DNA of 8,268 bases from contig CAWEHT010000001.1 in the NCBI GenBank assembly GCA_963808455.1, forward strand, positions 1 to 8,268. Direction: 5' to 3'. Source of the stretch: CAWEHT01 sp963808455. GTDB taxonomy: Bacteria; Chloroflexota; Anaerolineae; CG2-30-64-16. The translations under genes and the position numbers were made by a program. Positions 1-7,862 of the stretch are shown here, piece after piece (the stretch's first letter is position 1; each line of letters begins with the position of its first letter). The notes under the pieces were generated by a model that was not told where the DNA came from, ran no database searches, and saw only the letters and a program-made list of their open reading frames with translations.

Positions 1-539
1 CGCTGAGCGCGGTGGCCATGTCGAGGTAGCTCTCTTCCTCGACATAGATCTCCTTGCCGAGGGCGCCCAGGATGGCCTGTGCCTGCCGGTGCGCTTTTTC
101 GCTTACTTCAGCCGTTGCCGTCCACACGGTCATGCCGAGGCCGAGTTGCCCGGGGGTGTTGGGCATGGCCCGGACAACGGCCCCCACGCCGAGCTCCCCG
201 CGATCACGCCGATGCGCGTGCCGGCGATGATGCTGAGGACCGATGCCCCACAGCTCACCTGCCCGCGCAGCTCCGCCAGCACCCTGGGCAGGATCTGCGG
301 TTTGACGCTCAGCACGACGATTCCGCCTGCCGCGCCTGCCGTCGCGTTGTCGACCGTCGTTCGCACACCGTACCGGCCGTGCAGCTCCTGCCCGCGCTCC
401 GCGGCGGGCCGCTGGCGATGATGTGTCGGGGGTCGATGAGATTATGGGCCAGGATCCCTTTGATCATGGCTTCTGCCATGGCCCCTGACCCGATGAAGCT
501 GAGCGTTGCATCTTGCAGAACGATGGCCCTGTCTGTCAC
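1..539 (-). CDS. proC: Pyrroline-5-carboxylate reductase, N-terminal part, frameshifted and cut by window edge
   Basis: ProC reduces 1-pyrroline-5-carboxylate to L-proline with NAD(P)H in the cytoplasm, the last step of proline synthesis. About 180 of the usual ~270 residues are present. They include the Rossmann glycine motif (FIGSGAMAEAMIKGI, near residues 15-30), the NAD(P)-fold strand VVLSVKPQ, and RAMPNTPG followed by GMTVWTATAEVSEKAH and EEESYLDMATALS at the left edge. The C-terminal dimerisation domain lies outside. The reading frame changes twice, near 400 and near 196-199. One extra G restored at each place rejoins the frames (giving PPRERGQEL and VIAGELGVGAVVRAMP). The start is GTG at 539: an AAGGA box at 548-552 sits 8 bases upstream, and the GTGA overlaps the yggS stop, so translation is probably coupled. 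Family identity is secure. The frameshifts look like sequence error because the conserved motifs on both sides are intact. Confidence 0.92.
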
Positions 540-1399
540 TTGTGGCTTCCTTGATCGAGCCTCACGCAAGACCTTTCCCCAAAGATCGCCCTTCCGATGC
601 GAACCATGGTCGCGCCTTCCTCGACGGCTACCTCGAAATCGTCGGTCATGCCCATCGAAAGGTGCGGCCATTCAAGGTGCGGGAAGCGGCGGGCCAGGTC
701 GTCACGCAGTGCGCGCAGACACCCGGAAGATTGGGCGTACTTCCTCCGGGTCTCCGGCGATAGGTGCTATGGTCATCAGCCCTTCCAGCCGGAGGGCTGG
801 CGGCGCCTGCGTCGCGTCTGGAGCGCGCCACACGCTGATGGCCGCGACGACCTCGGGCACGTCGGCGGGAGACAGCCCGAACTTGCTCGCCTCGCCGGAC
901 ACGTTGACTTCCAGGAGGATCGGCAGAGGACGCCCGGCATTTGAGTTGGCCGCGCGCAGGCGTTCGGCCAGCTTGAAGCTGTCGAACCGAATGGACCATG
1001 CTGGCCCAAGGCAACACGTCACGCGCCTTGCGGCTCTGCACGTGGCCGACCATGTGCCAGATCGGCGCCTCTGCGCAGACCGTGGGGCCTGCTTCCTGGC
1101 CAAGGAGCGTTGAAACGGCAGCAGCTTTCGGCCCGGCCTCTTCGACCCGGTTCTCGCCGAAGACCCGCAGCCCGGCGCGCCAGGCCATGGCCACCGCCTC
1201 CGGCCCCCAGGTCTTGCTCACCGCCACGAGTGTGACCGACTCCGGCGCGGTGTCCGGCCCGCCGGGCGGCGGCCTCGATGCGCTCTCGTACACCGGCGAT
1301 GCGCTCCGCGAGCTGCCCTTCCTCGGTATCTCTTGATGGGGCACCCTCCGCGGGATCGCTTCGCAGAAGTGATGTTCCGGGAAGCTCATCACCAACCAT
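536..1399 (-). CDS. yggS: YggS-type pyridoxal phosphate homeostasis protein, frameshifted
   Basis: YggS/PLPBP proteins bind pyridoxal 5'-phosphate on a single alanine-racemase-like barrel and keep cytoplasmic PLP and amino/keto acid pools balanced; no catalytic reaction is established. Visible motifs in order are: VTLVAVSKTWGPEAV (the Lys of AVSK carries PLP), RVFGENRVEEAGPKA, WHMVGHVQSRKARDVL, SFKLAERLRAANSNAG, LLEVNVSGEASKFGL, RLEGLMTIAP, LSMGMTDDFEVAVEEGAT and MVRIGRAIFGE. The chain passes through three frame changes, each consistent with one extra base: near 1252 (AARRAG then TAPESV), near 984 (HSV then DSFKLAE) and near 722 (IFR then CLRALRDD). The ATG at 1399 follows AAGGGG at a 7-base spacing, but gives an N-terminal tail of about 30 residues before LAERIAGVRERI, longer than usual, so an error or a later start is possible. 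It starts 4 bases after pgeF and overlaps proC by 4 bases. Confidence 0.93.
548..552 (-). promoter_or_regulatory. Ribosome binding site for proC
   Basis: On the minus strand AAGGA lies 8 bases before the GTG at 539. It lies inside the end of yggS and selects the GTG that overlaps the yggS TGA, rather than the ATG codons about 20 residues further in (within the glycine motif), as the proC start. Confidence 0.65.
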
Positions 1400-1403
1400 G
1401 ATT

Positions 1404-2204
1404 TTACCCCTTCAATTGCATTATGGCCCCGAAATGGCCGGTCGTGCCCTTGCTCGCCCGGTATGAGAAGAACTCGTCCCTGTGGCAAGCCGTGCAGATG
1501 CCTGCCAATTCGACCTTCCCTACGCCTGCCTCCTTGAGCCAGCGCGCGTTGGCGGCCCACAGGTCGAAATGGGGCCTACCCGGGCCGCTAACCAACAGCT
1601 CGTTTCCGCGGCTCACCGGCTCATCGGGCGTGCGGAAAGCCTCCAGCACGGCATCGACGACCTCCTGGCCCACTTCGTAGCAACATGGACCGATGCTCGG
1701 GCCGATAGCTGCGATCATGTCTGCCGGCCGGCAGCCGAACGCCTCGCTCATGGCTGTGACCGTGGCGCGGCGTGATGCCAAGCACTGTCCCCGCCAGCCG
1801 CTGTGGACGAGCCCGATTGCATGGCGGCATGGATCATAGATCAAGACCGGCACGCAGTCCGCGTAGCGTAACAACAGGGGCACCCCTGCCTGATCCGTGA
1901 TCAGAGCATCATAGCCGGGCAGCACCCGGCCGCGATCGTCCCTATCGACGCGCCGCACGTTTGCCGTGTGGCGTTGGTTGGGGCTCACCAGGTCCTGGCG
2001 GCGCACGGCCAGGGCGGCGCAGGCGCGCGCCAGGTTCTCTTCCACCGCGCCCACGTCGTCGCCGTTCTTGGTCAGGTTGAGCGTCGCGTACGGCCCGCTG
2101 CTGACACCACCGTGGCGCGTTGTGATCCCGTGTTGAAGCTCGGCGCAGACGTCCAGCCCGGCAAATGTGTAATAGGCCAGGTCACTATGCTGATGGCGAT
2201 CCAT
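1404..2204 (-). CDS. pgeF: PgeF/YfiH-family laccase-domain protein (peptidoglycan editing factor)
   Basis: PgeF-family proteins (DUF152, CNF1/YfiH fold) bind zinc. In E. coli PgeF removes L-Ser misincorporated in place of L-Ala in peptidoglycan precursors; other members act on purine nucleosides. The frame is open for 266 residues, the usual length. Family landmarks in order: GITTRHGGVSSGPYATLNL near residues 26-45, the Q-x-H motif in SPNQRHTANV, LLLRYADCVPVLIYDP, AIGLVHSGWRG, IGPSIGPCCYEVG and GICTACHRDEFFSYR. The metal ligands expected in the family (His of QRH, Cys of ADC, His of VHSGW) are present. Directly after VHSGWRG the frame reads QCLASRR. Reading one frame over for about 20 bases gives TVLGIT, the sequence typical of the family, so a missing G near 1790 and an extra C near 1770 probably cancel out. 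It starts 6 bases after the radical SAM gene with only a weak G-rich ribosome site. Confidence 0.95.
   Translation of the reverse strand: MDRHQHSDLAYYTFAGLDVCAELQHGITTRHGGVSSGPYATLNLTKNGDDVGAVEENLARACAALAVRRQDLVSPNQRHTANVRRVDRDDRGRVLPGYDALITDQAGVPLLLRYADCVPVLIYDPCRHAIGLVHSGWRGQCLASRRATVTAMSEAFGCRPADMIAAIGPSIGPCCYEVGQEVVDAVLEAFRTPDEPVSRGNELLVSGPGRPHFDLWAANARWLKEAGVGKVELAGICTACHRDEFFSYRASKGTTGHFGAIMQLKG
1407..1412 (-). promoter_or_regulatory. Ribosome binding site for yggS
   Basis: AAGGGG on the minus strand lies immediately before the TAA of pgeF, 7 bases upstream of the ATG at 1399. It supports that ATG as the yggS start and suggests translational coupling with pgeF. Confidence 0.65.
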
Positions 2205-2210
2205 ACCAGC

Positions 2211-4133
2211 TCAGACCCACCCGTCGCAAACGGCACAGGCCCGGCACCCCTGCCCCGCCGGGACGGGGGCCCGCTGGGCCGGCGTCTCGGTGGGAGGTTG
2301 CCCGCTCGCGGGCCGGCGCGGCGGCAGGCGTGGCGGGTTCCGCGCTGCCGCCGCCCTGCCGTGCCGCGCCTTCCGCCAGGCTTGCAGGGTCCATCACGCG
2401 GGGCAAGCAGCTGTGCCCGGCGCGCTCGGCGAGGGCGAGGCCATATTCGCGGCTCAGGAAATCCTCGCTAACGCCGCCTTCCACGATGCGCCAGGGCAGG
2501 AATGCATCAGGCGGTTGCTCGCCCAGGAACAGGCTGGCCTGCAGCTGCTCCGCGGCCAACGCCTCGTGAAAAGCGCCCACGGTAAGCCCCCCTTTCAGCA
2601 CAAGCGGCGCCAGCGCCGCCAGAACGGGTGCCAGCCGGCGGTCGCCGCGGCGAGAGCACGGCCTGTACCTCTGCCCAACCTGGGGAATCGGCTTTGACCG
2701 CAACCTTGTGTCGTGCCAGCGCACGGGCCAGCCGGTTCTGCCGCGCCCCAGGATGCGCGCCGGCGTCATCGCCACGCGTTCGAATGGGGTCTGTGCCTTG
2801 GGAACGAAAGGCGTGGCGTTGATGGCAACCCGCCGCTTGAAAACCTTCTGCAGGCGCGCTGTGAAGTCTACGATGCCCTGGATGTCTTCGTCCGTCTCGG
2901 TCGGGTGGCCCACCATGAAGTACATCTTCAGAAGGCTGAAGCCCAGCGCCTGAGCCAGCTCGGCTGCCGCGAGGAGGCTGTCCTCACTCTGTGGTTTGTT
3001 GATGACACGTCGCAGCCGTTCCGATCCCGCCTCGGGCGCGATGGTGAGCGTTTGCGCGCCGCCGGCTGCCAGCGCCCTCAGCAGCGGCACGCTCAGAGGA
3101 TCGGCGCGCATCGAGCTGACGTGCAGCCGCGCGCCCATGGCCTGAAGTTCGCCGGCGATCAGGTCGATCTGGCTGTGGTCTGAGACGGCTGCGGACACGA
3201 GCCCGATGCCTGCCGGCCTGCCGGCGCGTGACGCGAGCGTCCTGCAGCGCGGTCGCGGGCCCAGGCGAGGACCAGCTCGGCCGGCTGCTCGCGAGGGGGG
3301 CGGTAGGCGTAGCCGGCCAGGCAATAGCGGCAGCCTCGCCCGCAGCCGCGGGCGATCTCGATCAGCCGCATGCCGCCGAGCTCCGTGTCGGGCGTATACA
3401 GCCGTGACACGGGCTCCAGCCCCGAGGCCGAGCGTGCCCAGCCGCGCTGGATGCGGCGCCCACCGGGACGCGGCGCGGCGAGCGCCGGCACGTAGACGCC
3501 GGGGAGACGATCGAGCGCCCTGAGCGCTGGCTCGCGATGGCATTCATCGCAAGGGCCCGCGTCACGCAGGAGTTCCAGCAGCGGGTCGACGATCTCTTCG
3601 ATCTCCCCGATCACGAGCGCATCGAAGAATGGTGCCAGCGGTTCGGGGTTCATCGTGACCGCCGGCCCGCCCGCGATCACGATCGGCCAGCGCTCCGCGC
3701 TCACGCCCCGTGCAGTTTCGAGCGGTGCCAGGCTGGCACAGGGCGCGGCCTTTGCCTTCCCGCCGCGCTCTTGCGCAAGGGCCGGCACGCCCGCCTGGGC
3801 CAACATGGCGGCGACATTGAAATAGTCCATCTCGAAAGAGATCGTGAAGGCCAGGACGTCGAACGCGGCGAGGTCGCTCTGCGACTCCAGCGAAATCAGC
3901 GGACGGCCGGCAGAAGCCGCAGCGGGGTCCCAAAAGGCGCGTTCGCATACAACATCAGGCCGGGCGTTGAACGCGTGGTAGAGGAGATGAAGGGCCAGGC
4001 TGGACATGCCCAGATGGTAAGTATTGGGATAGGCGAGCGCAACAGTGAGCTTTCCCCCAGGGTCCTTGTGCACAGCGCCGGCCTCCTTGGCAAGGAGGGA
4101 CTGCGCCGCTGAGACGTGCTGCCAACGGTTCAT
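2211..4133 (-). CDS. Radical SAM protein, TIGR03960 / Radical_SAM_N2 type, frameshifted
   Basis: This is a radical SAM enzyme of unknown reaction, expected to be cytoplasmic and oxygen-sensitive, with an N-terminal B12-binding-like domain. The N-terminal part shows LTVALAYPNTYHLGMSSLAL, VLAFTISFEMDYFNVAAML, PIVIAGGPAVTMNPEPLAPF and ALVIGEIEEIV, all typical of Radical_SAM_N2. The 4Fe-4S motif CxxxCxxC follows as IEIARGCGRGCRYCLAGYAY, near residue 265. Downstream come the barrel motifs IGLVSAAVSDHSQID, TLTIAPEAGSERLRRVINK, LKMYFMVGHPTETDEDI and AINATPFVPKAQTPFE. The end is LPWRIVEGGVSEDFLSREY and a closing CRACAVCDGWV just before TGA at 2211. Four frame changes interrupt it: near 3241 (missing G), near 2750-2762 (missing base), near 2649 (extra C) and somewhere in 2240-2300 (extra base). 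Corrected length is about 640 residues. The ATG at 4133 follows the DUF218 gene by 10 bases with a weak GGA. Confidence 0.9.
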
Positions 4134-4143
4134 AGGTTCCGAT

Positions 4144-4800
4144 CTACTGTATTGCGTAGCTCCAGCTCTGCAATTGCCGGGTCCAGGTGGCTGGCAGCAG
4201 ACCTTGGTCCTGCAGGCTGGTCAGAAGTATCGCTCCCGCTTCTCGCACTCCGTACCAGATCCGCCAGGATAGCCCGATGCTGTTGACCTGGATCGTAGTG
4301 GGGCTGGTGAAGACGGTTACGCCGGCCTTCTCGAAGAGCCACCGTGCCCGGTAAAGGTGCAAAGGATGGCTGACCAAAATGGCCGACCGCCAGCCGTGAG
4401 CGGCCATCACTGCCGCTGTTGACTGGGCGTCCTCGACGGTGCTCTGGCTGCCGTCGGCAAGCCAGATCCGGCTGCCGGGGATGCCGAGCTGCAAGGCGAC
4501 ACGCCGGCATACGGCTGCCGCCGACAGTTGGTCATCTTTGTAGCCGCCGGTGCAGATCAGCTGCGGCGCGTACCCGGCGCGCCATAATTGGGCGGCGTGC
4601 TGCGTGCGGCCCATGAGGTCCGGTCCCGCGCTGCCGTCCGGTTCCACGCGCGCCCCTAGCGCCACGATCACATCAGCAGGGTGAGCATCATCTCGCCGGC
4701 CGAGGTCGTTGATCCGCACCACCAGCCAGGCGAAGCCAAGGGCACCCACTAGCAGGAGCAGGCCCACCACGCCCGCAATGGTGCGGAACAGACACCTCAT
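4144..4800 (-). CDS. YdcF/SanA-type DUF218 protein with N-terminal membrane anchor
   Basis: The frame is intact, 218 residues. A hydrophobic segment at about residues 8-29 (TIAGVVGLLLLVGALGFAWL) should anchor the protein in the cytoplasmic membrane with the globular domain outside. The DUF218 core follows: ADVIVALGARVEPDG, a GRTQHAAQLWRAGY helix, PQLICTGG, then DGSQSTVEDAQSTA and SAILVSHPLHLYRARWLFE, which correspond to the family's conserved Thr-x-Glu and Ser-x-x-x-His patches. Relatives in E. coli (SanA, ElyC, YdcF) affect envelope integrity and vancomycin sensitivity; the chemistry is not established, so no gene symbol is given. It is the first gene of the minus-strand operon and is the only gene of the window with no sign of a frameshift. 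The extended -10 element lies 8 bases upstream of its ATG, implying a leaderless transcript. Family call is firm; function is inferred only broadly. Confidence 0.9.
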   Translation of the reverse strand: MRCLFRTIAGVVGLLLLVGALGFAWLVVRINDLGRRDDAHPADVIVALGARVEPDGSAGPDLMGRTQHAAQLWRAGYAPQLICTGGYKDDQLSAAAVCRRVALQLGIPGSRIWLADGSQSTVEDAQSTAAVMAAHGWRSAILVSHPLHLYRARWLFEKAGVTVFTSPTTIQVNSIGLSWRIWYGVREAGAILLTSLQDQGLLPATWTRQLQSWSYAIQ

Positions 4801-4808
4801 ATCGGGTC

Positions 4809-4820
4809 AGTATAGCACAA
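4809..4820 (-). promoter_or_regulatory. Extended -10 promoter of the minus-strand operon
   Basis: The minus strand reads TTGTGCTATACTGA, with a near-consensus -10 box TATACT (4814 to 4809) preceded by TGC, the extended -10 form. No good -35 box is visible at 16-18 bases. Transcription should start about 7 bases downstream, within 1-3 bases of the ATG at 4800, which leaves no room for a ribosome binding site. Confidence 0.6.
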
Positions 4821-4873
4821 GGGCCAGTTTCCAGGGTAATGCGCGGGATACCATTCTGGTTCACCGGCCTGAG

Positions 4874-4887
4874 TTGTGCTATCCTGA
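4874..4887 (+). promoter_or_regulatory. Extended -10 promoter of the LuxR-family regulator
   Basis: TTGTGCTATCCTGA carries a -10 box TATCCT (4880-4885) with upstream TGC. The best base match for a -35 box at 17-base spacing is poor. The ATG at 4896 lies 10 bases after the box, so the predicted start of transcription (about 4892) is nearly at the start codon, again implying a leaderless message. Confidence 0.55.
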
Positions 4888-4895
4888 TCTTTCAG

Positions 4896-7584
4896 ATGCT
4901 ATCGCCACTTCTGTCCAGCAAACTCCAGGCCCCGCGGGTTCGCAGCCCCCTGGTCCCGCGACCGCGCTTGCTGTGCCACATGGACGAGGCTTCCAGGTTG
5001 CCCCTGACCCTGCTGGCGGCCCCGGCCGGATTTGGCAAAACCACAGTGGTCAGCGACTGGGTCACCAGTGGCAGCCGGCGCACTGCGTGGGTTTCGCTCG
5101 ACCCTGCGGACAACGATCCGGCGCGTTTTTGGGCTTACACCCTGGCCGCCTTGGACACGTTACAGCAGGGCGTTAGCACCACCGAGCTGGCATTTCCCAG
5201 GGTAATGGCGCCGGGTGGAGAGCTGCAAGCGCCTGATGCACTGCTCACGGCTCTCATCAACGCTGTTGCCGGCTTTGCTTGGGATTTCTCCCTGGTCTTC
5301 GACGACTATTACGTTATCAAAAACCAGCAGATCCATGACGCTATCGCTTTCGTCCTGAATTACGTGCCGGCTTGCCTGCACATCGTGCTGGCCACCCGCT
5401 GAGCCCCCTTTGCCGCTGAGTCGCTGGCGGGCACGCGGCACGTTGGGTGAGATTCGTGCAGCCGATTTGCGCTTTACGCCGGATGAGGCCCGGCAGTTCC
5501 TGACCGGCGTCATGGGGCTGGGCCTGGCGGAAGAGGATTCGGCGGCGCTGGAGACGTATACTGAGGGCTGGATCGCCGGCCTGCAATTGGCTGCCCTCGC
5601 CCTGCGCCAGCAAGAGGCGGCGCGCATCCATGACCTGATCAGCGGGTCTGTGGCGAGCCATCGTTATGTGTTGGACTACTTGAGCGTGGAGGCGCTGCAG
5701 GCCCTGGACCCGGAGGTCCAGAGCTTCCTGCGGCAGACCGCCATCCTGGATCAACTCTGCGCTGCCGCTTTGCAACGCTGTGACAGGGCGTTCGGACAGC
5801 CAGGCCGTGCTGGCCTACCCTCGAGCGTGCGGAGCTCTTTGTCGTGCCTCTTGACGTCGAAGGGCAGTGGTATCGCTATCATAATTCCTTTGCGCCGATC
5901 CTGCAGAAGCTGTTGAGCCAAACCGAGCCGGCGCTGATTCCCCAGCTCCACCGGCGCGCTGCGCTCTGGTATCAGGAGCAACACCTCTATTCGGAGGCCA
6001 TCGGGCACGCGTCGGCCCTCCCGGACTATCCGCTCGCCGTGGGCCTCATCGAGGCCGCCGCCCCGGAGCAAGCCCGCCGCGCCGAGGTCGTGACGCTATT
6101 GGCCTGGTTCGAGGCCCTGCCGAGGGATCTGATCCGCTGTGCGCCGGCCTCTGCATCTATTATTTGGCAGCCAACCTGGTGGCCTGGCATGTTGACGAGC
6201 TCCAGCAGTTCATTGGCGAGGTGCAGCGGGACCCACCTGCGGCGGCATCTCCTGAACACGCCGATGACCTGCGGAGTGTGATCATGGTCGTCCAGGCGCT
6301 GCTGGCCGCGAAGTCCGGTGACGGCAGCCGCATGTCGGACCTGGCGCGCTACGCTTTGGAGAGCGCTCCGAATGAGACAACCTGGCCCGGAGTGCTCAGG
6401 CCCTGGGTCCGCGGGCCGAGTTACCTCCTCAGCGGTGAGCCGGAGTCGGCGAGCCAGACGCTCGCCGAGATGATCAGCGCCAACCAGTCGCAGGGCAATC
6501 TCATGCTCGTAGCAGCTACGGTAGCCGCAGCCGCCAGGCTGGACATCGAGTATGGGCGCCTGAGCCGGGCCGGCGCCATGTGCCGGCGGGCCATCGTCTT
6601 GCTGCGCCAGCGCGGGGGAGCCAGGGCGCCGGTGGCCGGGCTGGTCTATGCGATGATGGCCCTGACGCTTCGGCTGCAGGATGACCTGGAGGGCGCCGAG
6701 CAGTACGTGCTCCAGGCGCTGCCGTTGATCCGGCAATGGGGCGCGAACTGGGCCTTGCTGCGCAACTATGTCTCGCTTGCCTGGATCCGGCAGGGGCAAG
6801 GCGACCTGGCCGGCGCCCAGGACGCCATGCGCTCGGCGGCTGGCCTGGCCGAAGATGAGGCGCTGGTCAACTCGCACGAGGCCGCGCTGGCCCTGGCGCG
6901 CGGGATGTAGACGCCGCAGCCCGCTGGGCCGCCGAGCTCTCAGAGCTCTCCAACGTCCCGGAGGTCGACCTCCTGTCGTTCGTTCCCGCCAAGGCTGCTA
7001 CCTGGCCGTGGCTGCTCGTGGCACAAGGGCAGGCAGAGCAGGCAGTGCCGATTCTGCAAAGGCTGTTGGACGAGCCGTCAGCTAGGGGCCGGCTGCCGCT
7101 TCAGATCCATGAAAATGCGCTGCTGGCCCTGGCGTGGCGTGGCCGGGGCCAGTTCGCTCGAGCCTGCGCGGTGCTGGGAAACGTGCTCGGCCTCGCCGAG
7201 CCCGAAGGCTATTCGCGTGTGCTGCTCGATCTGGGCCGGCCGCTCGTCAACCTCCTGCGCGAAGGCCTCGCGGACCACGCCTGGCCCGAGCCGCGCCTGT
7301 CCGCCTTCGCAGGCAAGCTCGTCATGCTGGCGCAGCGCACAGATGCTGGGATTGGCCCTGCTGCAAGGCAGGCCCCCACAACGGATTCCGCCGAGCCGTT
7401 GAGCCCCCGCGAGGTGGAAGTGCTACGCCTGGCAGCGCAGGGTCTCTCGAATCAGGAGATCGCAGGTGCTCCTCTCCTCGGCCTGAGCACGGTGAAGACC
7501 CACATGCACAATATCCACGGCGAGCTCTGGCGTGGATAGCCGCAAGGGAGCTGTGGCCCGTGCCCTTGAGTCGAACTGCTGTAG
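4896..7584 (+). CDS. MalT-like LuxR-family transcriptional regulator (ATPase, TPR, HTH), frameshifted
   Basis: This is a large STAND-type ATP-dependent transcription activator, about 895 residues when rejoined, matching MalT (~900). The N-terminus SSKLQAPRVRSPLVPRPRLL is typical. Walker A is APAGFGKTT (about residues 41-50) and Walker B SLVFDDYYVI (about 130-140). Next come GEIRAADLRFTPDEA, TEGWIAGLQLAALAL, VEALQALDPEVQSFLRQTAI and WYRYHNSFAPILQ. A long helical, TPR-like region (about 390-800) is the probable effector sensor. A LuxR helix-turn-helix ends the protein: LSPREVEVLRLAAQGLSNQE, LSTVKTHMHNIHGEL, then GVDSRKGAVARALE. Frame changes occur near 5399 (CG lost, creating TGA), 5763-5769, 5818-5820, 6146, 6902-6904 (G lost, creating TAG) and 7528; one more near 7569 would end the protein at TAG 7582-7584. 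Without that last one the frame runs to 7729. The ATG at 4896 fits the family N-terminus; an ATG at 4839 lies upstream of the promoter and is unlikely. Effector and targets are unknown. Confidence 0.92.
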
Positions 7585-7606
7585 TTACCTCCGTTGCCCC
7601 GTCATC

Positions 7607-7631
7607 CTCGGCCACGGTTTGGCCGGCCGAG
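7607..7631 (+). terminator. Possible terminator-like hairpin after the regulator
   Basis: CTCGGCC (7607-7613) and GGCCGAG (7625-7631) form a perfect 7-bp GC-rich stem with an 11-base loop, 22 bases after the likely regulator stop. No T tract follows, so intrinsic termination is doubtful. Confidence 0.3.
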
Positions 7632-7700
7632 CCTGGTCACACTACGATGGGCCTTGCAGGCTATTGTTCACGGGAGCGATAAGTGCTACACATGTTGCGT

Positions 7701-7734
7701 GCCACTACTTCTTCGTCGAAGTTTGGTAGTAGGC
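7701..7734. repeat. Imperfect inverted repeat (hairpin)
   Basis: GCCACTAC (7701-7708) pairs with GTAGTAGGC (7726-7734) with a single bulged base; the 17-base loop also contains TTC and GAA that could extend the stem internally. It lies in the gap between the regulator and the next gene. It has no T tract and no recognised role. Confidence 0.35.
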
Positions 7735-7812
7735 CGGCGGATCGGGAGATTTAGACTGGCGTTTCATGCTGCGCTTGCCACGAATCATCCTCTGCCTCAA
7801 TCTTCAGGATGG

Positions 7813-7841
7813 ATGACACCTCGCCGGCCTTGTGCTAACCT
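7813..7841 (+). promoter_or_regulatory. Promoter of the short downstream gene
   Basis: ATGACA (7813-7818, five of six matches to TTGACA) is followed after exactly 17 bases by TAACCT (7836-7841), itself preceded by TGC. The context TTGTGCTAACCTG (7830-7842) resembles the two divergent promoters at 4807-4887. The leader would be about 15 bases and contains GGTGGTGGA as a possible ribosome site. Confidence 0.55.
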
Positions 7842-7862
7842 GTGCATGCATGGTGGTGGACG

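Larger units (their letters stand above)
4807..4887. repeat. Inverted repeat between divergent genes
   Basis: The 14-base arms at 4807-4820 and 4874-4887 are reverse complements at 13 of 14 positions (minus strand TTGTGCTATACTGA, plus strand TTGTGCTATCCTGA), separated by 53 bases. Each arm is the -10 region of one divergent promoter, so the repeat may simply reflect one promoter consensus used twice, rather than an operator. Confidence 0.6.
7585..7812. other. Intergenic gap without a credible gene
   Basis: Apart from the two hairpins described separately, I see no coding frame with protein-like composition, no RNA gene and no mobile element remnants here. Confidence 0.5.

Noticed and set aside
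79..1113. Long plus-strand open frame of 344 codons
   Set aside because: It lies antisense to proC and yggS, whose conserved motifs are unmistakable; composition is Arg/Ala/Pro-rich as expected of an antisense frame in GC-rich DNA.
646..1560. Minus-strand frame of 304 codons covering parts of pgeF and yggS
   Set aside because: It is one true yggS segment (about 985-1251) flanked by out-of-frame translation; not a separate gene.
1968..2569. Two overlapping plus-strand frames opposite pgeF and the radical SAM gene
   Set aside because: Antisense to well-identified genes, no recognisable motif, no ribosome site.
3537..4112. Plus-strand frame of 191 codons
   Set aside because: Antisense to the conserved N-terminal domain of the radical SAM protein; no independent evidence.
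5400..5412. Programmed frameshift or stop readthrough in the regulator
   Set aside because: No slippery heptamer, and the shift is only one of several similar breaks in the same gene; loss of a CG from a CGCG context is simpler.
1..7584. A cluster of true pseudogenes
   Set aside because: Only indels are seen, no nonsense substitutions, catalytic residues are kept, and some indels cancel locally. Sequence error explains this better.
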